Assembly: GCA_964580315.1 (NCBI GenBank)
Contig: CAZOKH010000083.1
Location: 1-15,577 of the forward strand
Direction of reading: 5' to 3'
Length of the DNA: 15,577 bases
Origin: CAZOKH01 sp964580315
Lineage (GTDB): Bacteria; Chloroflexota; Anaerolineae; Anaerolineales; Anaerolineaceae
Shown: positions 1 through 7,796 of the stretch, piece after piece
Layout: each line of letters opens with the position of its first letter
Position numbering within the stretch: the first letter of the stretch is position 1
The notes under the pieces: generated by a model
The model's database searches: none
What the model saw: only the letters and a program-made list of their open reading frames with translations
What the model was told of the DNA's origin: nothing
Program-made: the position numbers and the translations under genes

Positions 1-824
1 TCGCTGCGCCGGTACCAGTCGATCACTTCGGGCGGGGTGAGCCAGCCCGGCAGGTGAAAGCGCTCTTGCAGGTTGTGGCGGGCAATTTCCTGCTCCACTT
101 CGGCGCGCAGCGGGCCGTCGCCGATCATGGCGCAAGTCCACGGCAGGTCTTGCAGGGCTGCCAGGGTGCGCACAATTTGAACGGGGTTTTTTTGCGGCAT
201 GAACCGCCCGGCAAACACAATTTGCGGCGGGCGGTTGGGTTTGATTTCGCCGGGGTCGAGCAGTTGCAAATCAACGCCGTTGGGAATCACCTGCACATTC
301 ACCGGGTAGCTGCGCACCGCCAGGCTGCGGGTGAATTCACTGACGGCAGCCACGCCTGAGGCGCGCTTCCAGATGGGTGGGGTGAAGGGAAAAATCCAGC
401 GGAACCATTTGCCGGTTTTTTCCGGCACGCCGCCGGGCACATCTCCCAGGTGGGCGGTGAGCACGTAGGGCACGCCGCTGAACAGCGAGAGCAGCCAGGC
501 AGCCGCCCCGGCCGGCACGGCAAAGTGAACATGGATGATATCCGGTTTCCAACTGCGGATCAGCGGCAGCCCCCTGGCGAATGCAGCCAGCACATAGCCC
601 GCCATGGCGCGCAAATCAGCACGAAAAGGTTCGCGACGCCACGAGTTGAGGCGTATGATCTGGATGCCGTCCTGATTTTCCTGCGTGGGCAGGCTGCCGC
701 ACTGCGCGGTGAGCACACGCACGTCGTGCCCGTGCTGCAAAAATCCCTGGCACAGGTCCTGGGCAACGCGGCCGCCGCCGCCGCCCACCGGCGGATATTC
801 GTGGATCAGCACCAGGATGCGCAT
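1..824 (-). CDS. GT4-family glycosyltransferase, partial (C-terminus beyond left edge)
   Basis: The first 274 codons are present; the 3' end lies off the window. The start is the ATG at 824, directly abutting the TAA stop of the GT2 gene upstream, which implies translational coupling. The product begins MRILVLIHEYPPVGGGGG, the Gly-rich N-terminal loop of GT-B fold retaining transferases. It continues with HVHFAVPAG (about 160-170), AVSEFTR (about 208), VIPNGVD (about 225) and the hinge segment AGRFMPQKNP (about 245-255). These are typical of family GT4 enzymes, which transfer a sugar from a nucleotide-sugar donor to a lipid-linked glycan on the cytoplasmic face of the membrane. The E-x7-E donor-binding motif should lie just beyond the edge and is not visible. 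Donor and acceptor cannot be assigned. Its place at the end of an exopolysaccharide operon fits assembly of a repeat unit. Confidence 0.93.
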   Translation of the reverse strand, partial: MRILVLIHEYPPVGGGGGRVAQDLCQGFLQHGHDVRVLTAQCGSLPTQENQDGIQIIRLNSWRREPFRADLRAMAGYVLAAFARGLPLIRSWKPDIIHVHFAVPAGAAAWLLSLFSGVPYVLTAHLGDVPGGVPEKTGKWFRWIFPFTPPIWKRASGVAAVSEFTRSLAVRSYPVNVQVIPNGVDLQLLDPGEIKPNRPPQIVFAGRFMPQKNPVQIVRTLAALQDLPWTCAMIGDGPLRAEVEQEIARHNLQERFHLPGWLTPPEVIDWYRRS

Positions 825-1814
825 TTAGTCTTCCTCAACGGATTTGGGGAGAGTGTTGATGGTTTTGCGCACCGTGTAGGTGGGTTTGCCCTGCGACTCG
901 TGATAGGTGCGCGCCAGCAGTTCGGCGATCAGGCCCATCAGGATGGACTGGAAACCCAGGATGGCAATCATGGTGGCCATCTGAAAGATGGGCGAACCCA
1001 GCACAGAGATATTGGCGGTAAAGCGACGAATTACCAGATAGAGGAAAGCAACCAGGCTGAGGGCGATCAACCCGGCGCCGGCGCCGCCAAACAAGTAGAT
1101 GGGCTTGCTGGCATACTGGCTGAGGAAAATCACAGTAAATAAATCGAGCACAACTTTAAAGGTGCGTTCCAGGCCGTATTTGGCCTTGCCGTACTTGCGC
1201 GCGTGGTGATGCACCGGCACTTCGACGATGCGCGCACCCACCGAACTGGCATACACCGGGATGAAACGGTGCATCTCGCCGTACAGGCGAAAGCCGGTGA
1301 TTACCTCACGGCGGTAGGCTTTGAGCGTGCAGCCGTAATCGTGCAAATTGACTTTGGTCGCCCACGAGATCAACCCGTTGGCAATTTGCGAAGGCAGGGT
1401 GCGGGTCAGGTTGTCCTGGCGGTTGATGCGCCAGCCGCTGACCACGTCGTAGCCTTCGTTGATTTTCTCCAGCATCATGGGAATGTCGGCCGGGTCGTTT
1501 TGCAAATCGGCATCCATCAGCACCACGATTTCTCCAACCGAATGATCGATGCCGGCGGCCAGGGCGGCGGTTTGGCCAAAATTGCGGCGCAGCAGCACCA
1601 CGCGCACATGCTCGGGGTCTTGTTTCGCCAGCTCTTCCAGCACTTCGCGGCTGTTGTCGCGGCTGCCGTCATCCACCAGCACCAACTCCCAGGGTTGATC
1701 GACCTGTTTGACCGATTCGATCACCGCTTTGTATAACAGCGGCAGGTTTTCCTGTTCGTTATAAATCGGCACGATCACCGAGAGATAGGGAAGTGTGGTT
1801 GTTGATAAATCCAT
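825..1814 (-). CDS. GT2-family polyprenyl-phosphate glycosyltransferase (GtrB/ArnC/DPM1-like)
   Basis: A 329-residue protein with an N-terminal GT-A domain: IVPIYNE (14-20), VDDGSRDNS (47-55), metal-binding DADLQNDP (101-108), DYGCT (159-163) and RKYGKAKYG (206-214). Two membrane helices follow at about 240-262 and 275-300. This layout matches enzymes that move a sugar from a nucleotide donor onto polyprenyl phosphate. The lipid-linked sugar is then flipped and used by a GT-C enzyme, such as the ArnT-like protein encoded immediately upstream. I chose the ATG at 1814 over the in-frame TTG at 1835 because AGGACGG lies just upstream of the ATG, whereas the TTG has no clear ribosome site. The 27-bp gap from the upstream gene and the abutting downstream GT4 start support one transcript. 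The transferred sugar is unknown. Confidence 0.92.
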   Translation of the reverse strand: MDLSTTTLPYLSVIVPIYNEQENLPLLYKAVIESVKQVDQPWELVLVDDGSRDNSREVLEELAKQDPEHVRVVLLRRNFGQTAALAAGIDHSVGEIVVLMDADLQNDPADIPMMLEKINEGYDVVSGWRINRQDNLTRTLPSQIANGLISWATKVNLHDYGCTLKAYRREVITGFRLYGEMHRFIPVYASSVGARIVEVPVHHHARKYGKAKYGLERTFKVVLDLFTVIFLSQYASKPIYLFGGAGAGLIALSLVAFLYLVIRRFTANISVLGSPIFQMATMIAILGFQSILMGLIAELLARTYHESQGKPTYTVRKTINTLPKSVEED

Positions 1815-1841
1815 GTTTGTTTCCGTCCTGTCCAACGCGGT

Positions 1842-3728
1842 TTATTCTTTGCGCTGGAAAATGTGTATGATCGAACGCCCCTGGCAGGGCATGGCGGCTG
1901 GCGAGGGCGCCAGTTCGTCAAATTGCTGCACAAATTCTTCACTCTGGTAAGCCTTGCCGATATATTTATCGGCAACCAGCAAATAATCTGCTTCGGTTTT
2001 CCACTGCGCAGCCAGTTCAGCGTTCCAGTATCCGTTCCGGTAAACTTTTTGTGTGTCGCCGCCTTCCAGGTAGGTGTACCAGTGGTTCAACTGCGGCGGG
2101 AAAACGCGCACACTGGGGATGTAGAGCAGCGGCAAGGGGGAAATATCATTTTGCCAGTACACCAGCGAGCCGGGTTGAATATGGCTGGCCAGGTGCTCGC
2201 CGGCGGCCTCATGTGAGGCGATCACATCCCAACCGCAAATGATAGCATATTTTCCGCCGCCGAAGACCTTGATGGGGGTCAGCAATGTGCCCAATCCAAT
2301 CAGGATCATCAGCGCGGTCAGGGCGGGCTGCATGCTGATTTTTCTGCGCCTGAGCAGGAAAAACACCGCCGTGCAACCGGCCAACAGTGCAGCGCCAAAA
2401 GCCAGCCCGGCTGCTGTGGGCAGAACCTGCTGCAGGAATTCAGCCGTCCAGCCGAATTTGTTGGAAAGCAACTGCCACAATTGCGTGGTACCGGGCAGAA
2501 TGCGCATGTTGCGCATGCGCGGGACGGGCAGGTTCATCACGAAGGGCGCCAGCTCGTGGTAGGCTGCATAACCGATGCCGGTTGAAGCGATCAGCACCCA
2601 GGCGCCGGCCAGCAACTGCCGCCAAAACCCGGCTTTGCGCCGCCAGTAGCGGAAGGTGAGCGCGGTTAAGACCATGCCGATGATGCTGAAAAACGCCAGG
2701 TAACCGCTGTAACAGTACAGGCAGTAATCTTTGAACAGGGCAGCCCATGTATGCGCCGCCCACAGGATGATGATGGTCACTGACAGGAACACCGCGGCGC
2801 GAAAATCAGCCGGCGAGTCCCAGTCGCGTTTGCGCGGCCAGCAAATCCAGGCGCAAACCGAGCCCATGAGCGCCAGGAAATTAAAGCGGAAGCCTTCAAA
2901 AAAGACATAAATGCGCGGCAGCCAGTCGTAACCAATCTGGCTGGTAGATTTTCCGCCGCCCATTGAAGTATCCACCAGCGAGCGAATGATTGCTTTGATG
3001 AATCCGGGCACCCAGGGCGACCAGATTTCGAGGATGTTCGGCCAAAAAATGGCGTGCACCAGCAGCAAGGCTGCCGCCGAAGTGAGCAGGGCATACAGCC
3101 CGGCTTTGCGCCCGTGCTGCCAGAAGATGAACAGCACCACCAGCGGCACCAGCGGCGCCATGTTCTGGCGTGTCAGCACCGCCAGGGCGGCCAGCAGGGC
3201 GGCCAGCGAGGTTTCCCACAGGCGGCGCTGCTCGCCCAGGCTGAGCGTGAACATCCACACCATCAGGCAGATGATGATGACCTGTGAAGTCGCCAGGCTG
3301 TAATAGGTGAGGTTGGCGGCGTTGGCGGCCACTGCCCACACCACACCGGCTGCCCACCAGCGCCCGCTCAGCCGCCGGGTGACCATCCACAACCCCAGCA
3401 GCATCAGCAGCATCAAGGCTATGGAAAAATAGCGCCCGGTGCGCAAGCCCGGCCCAAACCAGGCCTGCGCCAGGCCGGGAATATAGAATGCCAGCGGCAT
3501 TTTGTTGGTGAGGGGGCCAAAATCCTGGAAAGGTCGATACACTCCCTCAACAAAGAGCAGTCCCTTCATCAAGTAGGTGCCTTCATCCATGGTCACATTT
3601 TGCGTGTGGGCAAAGATGAATCCCTGGTAGGCGGCCAGCAAGCCCGCCAGCACAGCCAGAATTTCGGCTGCCAGGGGCAGACTTTCCATTTTGCGCATGA
3701 GGGATTGGAGGGACTGGACAAATTTCAT
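1842..3728 (-). CDS. polytopic GT39/ArnT-like membrane glycosyltransferase
   Basis: A 628-residue protein with about a dozen hydrophobic segments and a soluble C-terminal domain of roughly 130 residues. The first extracytoplasmic loop carries MDEGTY with adjacent acidic residues D48 and E49, then FGPLTNKMPL (70-79). This is the pattern of PMT_2/ArnT-like GT-C enzymes, where the acidic residue is catalytic. Such enzymes take a sugar from a polyprenyl-phosphate carrier outside the membrane and attach it to a glycan, lipid or protein. The GT2 gene 27 bp downstream would supply the donor, so I read the two as a functional pair. The start is uncertain: the ATG at 3728 is preferred, but a TTG at 3749 adds seven residues, and neither has a strong ribosome site. 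Acceptor and sugar cannot be read from sequence. Confidence 0.75.
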   Translation of the reverse strand: MKFVQSLQSLMRKMESLPLAAEILAVLAGLLAAYQGFIFAHTQNVTMDEGTYLMKGLLFVEGVYRPFQDFGPLTNKMPLAFYIPGLAQAWFGPGLRTGRYFSIALMLLMLLGLWMVTRRLSGRWWAAGVVWAVAANAANLTYYSLATSQVIIICLMVWMFTLSLGEQRRLWETSLAALLAALAVLTRQNMAPLVPLVVLFIFWQHGRKAGLYALLTSAAALLLVHAIFWPNILEIWSPWVPGFIKAIIRSLVDTSMGGGKSTSQIGYDWLPRIYVFFEGFRFNFLALMGSVCAWICWPRKRDWDSPADFRAAVFLSVTIIILWAAHTWAALFKDYCLYCYSGYLAFFSIIGMVLTALTFRYWRRKAGFWRQLLAGAWVLIASTGIGYAAYHELAPFVMNLPVPRMRNMRILPGTTQLWQLLSNKFGWTAEFLQQVLPTAAGLAFGAALLAGCTAVFFLLRRRKISMQPALTALMILIGLGTLLTPIKVFGGGKYAIICGWDVIASHEAAGEHLASHIQPGSLVYWQNDISPLPLLYIPSVRVFPPQLNHWYTYLEGGDTQKVYRNGYWNAELAAQWKTEADYLLVADKYIGKAYQSEEFVQQFDELAPSPAAMPCQGRSIIHIFQRKE

Positions 3729-3796
3729 TTTGTTTTTTGTGTATGCCAATTTGTATCGTCAGGTTCTCTTGAAGGATTGCAGATGTTTTTTGTCAT
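3725..3796 (-). CDS. possible 23-codon upstream ORF overlapping the GT39-like gene
   Basis: An ATG at 3796 opens a 23-codon frame starting MTKNICNPSREPD and ending in TGA at 3727-3725. That stop overlaps the preferred ATG at 3728 as ATGA. The overlap would allow translational coupling for a gene that otherwise lacks a good ribosome site. The frame lies in the 141-bp gap between two membrane-protein genes. No family is recognised, the sequence is not obviously leader-like, and chance is a good alternative. Confidence 0.2.
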   Translation of the reverse strand: MTKNICNPSREPDDTNWHTQKTK

Positions 3797-3869
3797 TTCT
3801 AGCCCCGTTTCAGGTAAAGAGGTGGTTGGTGTGCAATGAAAAGGGGTGAGAAATCCTGGTGATACTCCC

Positions 3870-5423
3870 TTAGGGTTGGCGCAGCTTGCGTCGATTGCGC
3901 AGCCATTGATAAATGTCCCACAACCAGCCGCTGCCCAGCACCAGCGCGCTCAGGCTGACGATCCACACCACGTTCTGCCAGAAGGGCAGCCGATTCCACA
4001 GTTGGTAGTAACGGCTGAGGTACCAGTTGGTGAAGAAACCCAGGAAGATCACCTCCACCGCCAGCCAGCGCGCCAACCAGAAGTCGCGTTTCTCAATGGC
4101 CCAGGTGATGCACCAGGCGACCAGGACAGACATGAAAGGCAGGAAGATCGAGCGGTAGCGCGGGTTGTCCCACTGGTCGCCGCCGGCGCGCGCCGATGAG
4201 ACCAAAATCCACAGCAGCGACATCACCGCCAGCCAGATGAGCAGCGGGCGGTCTTTGGCTGGTTGGGCTTTCCACACCGTGAAGAATGCATACAGGATGA
4301 ACGGCGCCAGGGCATACCAGCCCAACCCGCGCAGAATGCCAATGGTGCGCCACACCGCCAGGGTGGGGTCGGCAATGGAAGCGGGCAGCACCGGCTGCGC
4401 CAGGCCGTAGGCAACAATGAACGGCACGCGGTATTGCTGCCCGACTTCTTCGACCACTTTCTGAATCCAGCCCGAGTTAATTTCAGTGATGCGGATGTCG
4501 TGCTTGGCTGAGGTGCGCAGCCAGCCCCAGCTCATGAAAGCCAGCGCCAGCGCGGCCGCAATCAGCACCACAGCGCCCAGGCGTTTGGTGCGCTCACTGC
4601 GCGGCAGGATGTGTTCCATGAAGAAAATCACGGCCAGCATGGCCAGCACCACCACCGCCACGCGCGACGAGATCACCAGCATGCCCAGCGCGCTGACCAC
4701 CAGGGTTGTGACTGCCGTGCGGCGCGAACGGTTCCAGGCGTACACCGCCCACAGCGCCATGCAGGCGAAGCCAATCACAAATGGCTCGCGCATGTGCGAG
4801 CTGCCGAACAGGATGGCGTCGGGGTACAGCACCAGGATCCAGGTTGCCAGGTTTGCCAGGCGGAGACTCCAGCGCTTTTGCACCGCCTGGTGAAAAAACG
4901 CGGCGCCCAGGGTGGCTACAAATGCCGCCAGGATGAGGATAAGCACCGAGCGGTGTGCATCGGGGCTGAGCACGCGGTAGATGGCGACGCTGGTTGTCAG
5001 CAGGCCGCCGTACTGGTCGGAGGCCATCTCCTGGCTGAAAGAGGTCCACAGGGGTTCACTGGTTTGTGACACTTCCCAGGCGCGCATATCGCGCTGGAAG
5101 GCGTCGCGGAAGACGTAGCCGGCGTTCTGCTGCTCGGTGTCAAAGCCGTAGGCGGGCAGAATGTGTATCAATGCCACGCCCAGCGTCACGCGCAGGAAGA
5201 AGGTCAATACCATCATCCAGGCCAGCGTGCGGCCGGCGCCTGCCCAACTAAAAGCGAGCAGCAGGCAGAAGAATACCACTGCCAGCAGGGCGGAAATGCC
5301 CAGCCAACCGGGCAGGAAAGCCCCGGGGCTGAACGCGGCAGCCGCTGCGCCGAAGATCAGCGCAGCGAGAACGGACAACACAATACGATTGCGGGAAAAG
5401 ATGGGCGTAGGTTCCATAAGCAT
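3870..5423 (-). CDS. polytopic membrane protein of polysaccharide operon, GT-C-like or polymerase-like
   Basis: A 517-residue integral membrane protein with about ten hydrophobic helices. I do not recognise a named family. It has an acidic stretch after the second or third helix (YGFDTEQQNAGYVFRDAFQR, 92-111), SSHMREPF (208-215) and a late loop GGDQWDNPRYRSIFLPF (414-430). The last resembles the Arg/Tyr-containing loop seen near the end of many membrane glycosyltransferase-like proteins in exopolysaccharide clusters. Given its place between the flippase and a GT39-like gene, the role is either a GT-C transferase or a divergent Wzy-type polymerase, acting on the outer face of the membrane. The ATG at 5423 is chosen because a GAG-containing site lies about nine bases upstream; a TTG at 5453 and an ATG at 5417 are alternatives. 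Confidence 0.6.
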   Translation of the reverse strand: MLMEPTPIFSRNRIVLSVLAALIFGAAAAAFSPGAFLPGWLGISALLAVVFFCLLLAFSWAGAGRTLAWMMVLTFFLRVTLGVALIHILPAYGFDTEQQNAGYVFRDAFQRDMRAWEVSQTSEPLWTSFSQEMASDQYGGLLTTSVAIYRVLSPDAHRSVLILILAAFVATLGAAFFHQAVQKRWSLRLANLATWILVLYPDAILFGSSHMREPFVIGFACMALWAVYAWNRSRRTAVTTLVVSALGMLVISSRVAVVVLAMLAVIFFMEHILPRSERTKRLGAVVLIAAALALAFMSWGWLRTSAKHDIRITEINSGWIQKVVEEVGQQYRVPFIVAYGLAQPVLPASIADPTLAVWRTIGILRGLGWYALAPFILYAFFTVWKAQPAKDRPLLIWLAVMSLLWILVSSARAGGDQWDNPRYRSIFLPFMSVLVAWCITWAIEKRDFWLARWLAVEVIFLGFFTNWYLSRYYQLWNRLPFWQNVVWIVSLSALVLGSGWLWDIYQWLRNRRKLRQP

Positions 5424-5466
5424 ATTGTTCAACTCGCCCAATTGTACCAGCAAACCGGCGCAGGCT

Positions 5467-6819
5467 TCAGGCTTCGACGGCTTGCGGGGCGCTCTGTTCA
5501 GCGCGGCGCAGCTCCTGCAATCCGCGCCGCACGATCAGCCCCACCGACAGGATGAAAAAGCCTGACAGCAGCGCTGCCTCGCCGATGTAGCCCAGGCGCG
5601 GCACCAGCGGGAAAGCCAGCAGCACCTTGGTAATGCCGCTCCACAGCATGATCCAGAAGGGATAACTGGCCATGCCGAATGCCAGCAGCAGTGGGCGGTT
5701 CCAGAACAGGGTGTTGGCCACGCCGTATCCTACCAGCAGCAGCATCAGCGCCGGGTAGGCGGGCAGGTATTCGGCGCCGTAGATCAGGATGACCCAGTGA
5801 CCGAAAATGGCCAGCCCAAGCGTGGTGGCGATTGTCCATCCGCCCGAGATCATGGTCACGCGGCGCAGCACACGGCGCAGCGCTGACCAGTCTTTTTCAG
5901 CCACGCTGCGGCTGATTTGCGGGTAGGTGGTGCTGATGAAGGGTGTGATGGGCATGATGACAAAATTGACAATGGCGAGTGCAATCTTGTAATAGCCGGC
6001 TTCCAGCGGGGAAAGGAAGTAAGCCACCCACAGCACTTCACTGTCGCGCACCACCAGGTTGACCGTGGCGCTCAGGTTGGTGCTTAGGGCAAAACGCCCC
6101 AGTTCTTTCCAGTCGGGCAGCACGTTCAGCGGGGCTTTCCACCAGCCTTTGCCCACCAGGCGGTTGACGCTTTGCAGCGCCAGCACGGCCGGCCCAATGC
6201 CCAGCAGAATTTTGCCCAACAGGTAAGCCATCATCACTATCATCAGGCTGCCCTGCGTGAAGAAAGCCATTCCAATAATGGCAGCGGTGAGGATGCTTTG
6301 CGCCACGTTGATGACCGCCTGCCCGCGGAAGCGGTTATCGACCTGCAGGATACCCACCGAGGTTTCAGCCACCAGGCTGCCCAGCACAGAAATGCCGTAA
6401 ATGCGGAAATAAATGGTCGTGTTGATGTCTTTGGCCAGGTGCACGGCTGCCAGCGGCGCCAGCAGGTAAACCAGCGCAAATGCCAGCACGGATGCGGCGG
6501 CTTCGGCCAGGAAGGCGGCTTTGGTCAGGGCGCGGGCTTTGTCCATCTCCTGCTTGCCTAGGTATTCGTGCAGGTGCTTGACCACCAGTTCGCCCATGCG
6601 AAAGGAGAACAGGCGGTTGACCGTGGCAGCAAAACCGGTGACCGTGCCCAGCACGCCCAGGTCGCTGACGCCCAGCAGGCGCGCCGACAGGATGCTTTGC
6701 AGCATGGCCAGACCCATGCTGATGGTGTTGCTGCTGAACAGATAACCGGTGTTGCGCAGGATCTCCTGCATCAACCGGTCTTCTTTCCACAGGCTGGCCA
6801 CCTTTTCGCGCAGATTCAT
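5467..6819 (-). CDS. Wzx-type polysaccharide flippase (PST/MATE-fold)
   Basis: A 450-residue protein with about twelve to fourteen hydrophobic helices. It opens with NTGYLFSSNTISMGLAMLQS, the first-helix pattern of the polysaccharide biosynthesis (RfbX/Wzx) branch of the MOP exporters, followed by ARLLGVSDLGVLGTVTGF (46-63). Such proteins move undecaprenyl-linked repeat units from the cytoplasmic to the outer face of the membrane. The ATG at 6819 overlaps the TGA of the epimerase gene as ATGA, fixing the start; the open frame reaching further upstream is only the opposite-frame shadow of the epimerase. The length is normal for the family. Its presence implies a Wzx/Wzy-type pathway rather than ABC-transporter export. 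Confidence 0.92.
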   Translation of the reverse strand: MNLREKVASLWKEDRLMQEILRNTGYLFSSNTISMGLAMLQSILSARLLGVSDLGVLGTVTGFAATVNRLFSFRMGELVVKHLHEYLGKQEMDKARALTKAAFLAEAAASVLAFALVYLLAPLAAVHLAKDINTTIYFRIYGISVLGSLVAETSVGILQVDNRFRGQAVINVAQSILTAAIIGMAFFTQGSLMIVMMAYLLGKILLGIGPAVLALQSVNRLVGKGWWKAPLNVLPDWKELGRFALSTNLSATVNLVVRDSEVLWVAYFLSPLEAGYYKIALAIVNFVIMPITPFISTTYPQISRSVAEKDWSALRRVLRRVTMISGGWTIATTLGLAIFGHWVILIYGAEYLPAYPALMLLLVGYGVANTLFWNRPLLLAFGMASYPFWIMLWSGITKVLLAFPLVPRLGYIGEAALLSGFFILSVGLIVRRGLQELRRAEQSAPQAVEA

Positions 6820-7796
6820 AAAGTGTGTACCTGGCTGCACCAGGCGCGCTCGGCGCGGTACCAGTCCGCCAGGTTGGTCAGTCCCTCTTCCAGGCCCACC
6901 CGGGGCTGCCAGCCCAGCAGATCGCGAGCTTTGTCGATGCTGGCGCGCGTGGCGGGCACATCGGCGGGGTGCATGGGCTGGTAATCGATGAGGGCTTGCT
7001 TGCCAATCAGCCGTTCGAGGATGTGCAGCGCCTCGATGAGCTGGTGGGGGTGGTCGTTGCCCAGGTTGATGATCTCGTAGCCCAGCGGCTTGAGCCCCTT
7101 GATGGTGCCGCGGGCGATATCGTCCACGTAGGTGAAGTCGCGGGTTTGCGTGCCGTCGCCGTAGATCAGCACCCTGCGCCCTTCGTTGATCCACTGGGTG
7201 AAGCGGAACAGGCTCATGTCGGGGCGGCCGGCGGGGCCAAACACGGTGAAGTAGCGGAAGACGGTCACGTCCAGCCCGTAGAGGTGGTGGTAGGTGTGAC
7301 ACAGCGCCTCGGCGGCCTTTTTGCTGGCGGCGTAGGGCGACAGGGGATGGTCGGTGTCGGTATCCTCACGGTAGGGCTGCGGGTTGTGACTGCCGTACAG
7401 GCTGGAAGTGGACGCCAGCACGAACTTTTTTGTATCGTAACGGCGGCACATTTCCAGCAGGTTGAGCGTGCCGGTGACGTTGGTGTTGATGAACACCCAC
7501 GGGTCATCAACTGACTGGCGCACACCGGCGCGCGCCGCCAGGTTGATCACGCCGTCGAAGGGAGCGTGCTGTTGAAAAAGCTGCTCCATCGCCTGCAAGT
7601 CGGTGATGTCGCCCGGCACGAAGGTGAAGCCGGGCAGCTTTTGCAAAATGTTCTGCATGCGCCAGTCTTTCAGGCGCACGTCGTAGGCGTCATTCAGGTT
7701 GTCGACGCCCACCACGCTGTTTCCCTCTGCGGTGAGCAGTTCGCTCACTTTGGAGGCAATAAAACCGGCGCAGCCGGTAACCAGGATTTTTTTCAT
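6816..7796 (-). CDS. SDR-family nucleotide-sugar 4-epimerase (UDP-uronate 4-epimerase-like)
   Basis: A 326-residue extended short-chain dehydrogenase/reductase. The NAD-binding loop is TGCAGFIASK (7-16), with Ala where many relatives have the third Gly. It is followed by VDN (31-33), NLAARAGVRQS (85-95), LASTSSLYG (127-135) and the catalytic pair Y155/K159 in SPYAASKK. The segment RYFTVFGPAGRPDMSLFRFT (181-200) is characteristic of the UDP-glucuronate 4-epimerase group. The predicted reaction inverts C4 of a UDP-hexuronate, giving UDP-galacturonate or its N-acetylated equivalent. The dehydrogenase directly upstream would supply the substrate; its TAA overlaps this ATG as TAATG. A general UDP-sugar 4-epimerase or dehydratase-like role is possible, but the RPDMSLF segment argues for uronate. 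Confidence 0.9.
   Translation of the reverse strand: MKKILVTGCAGFIASKVSELLTAEGNSVVGVDNLNDAYDVRLKDWRMQNILQKLPGFTFVPGDITDLQAMEQLFQQHAPFDGVINLAARAGVRQSVDDPWVFINTNVTGTLNLLEMCRRYDTKKFVLASTSSLYGSHNPQPYREDTDTDHPLSPYAASKKAAEALCHTYHHLYGLDVTVFRYFTVFGPAGRPDMSLFRFTQWINEGRRVLIYGDGTQTRDFTYVDDIARGTIKGLKPLGYEIINLGNDHPHQLIEALHILERLIGKQALIDYQPMHPADVPATRASIDKARDLLGWQPRVGLEEGLTNLADWYRAERAWCSQVHTL

Noticed and set aside
450..1142. Plus-strand open frame of 230 codons
   Set aside because: It crosses two well-supported minus-strand glycosyltransferase genes and has a His/Gln/Ala-rich shadow composition.
6820..7302. N-terminal extension of the flippase frame
   Set aside because: It lies inside the epimerase gene in another frame, and the flippase start is fixed by the ATGA overlap.
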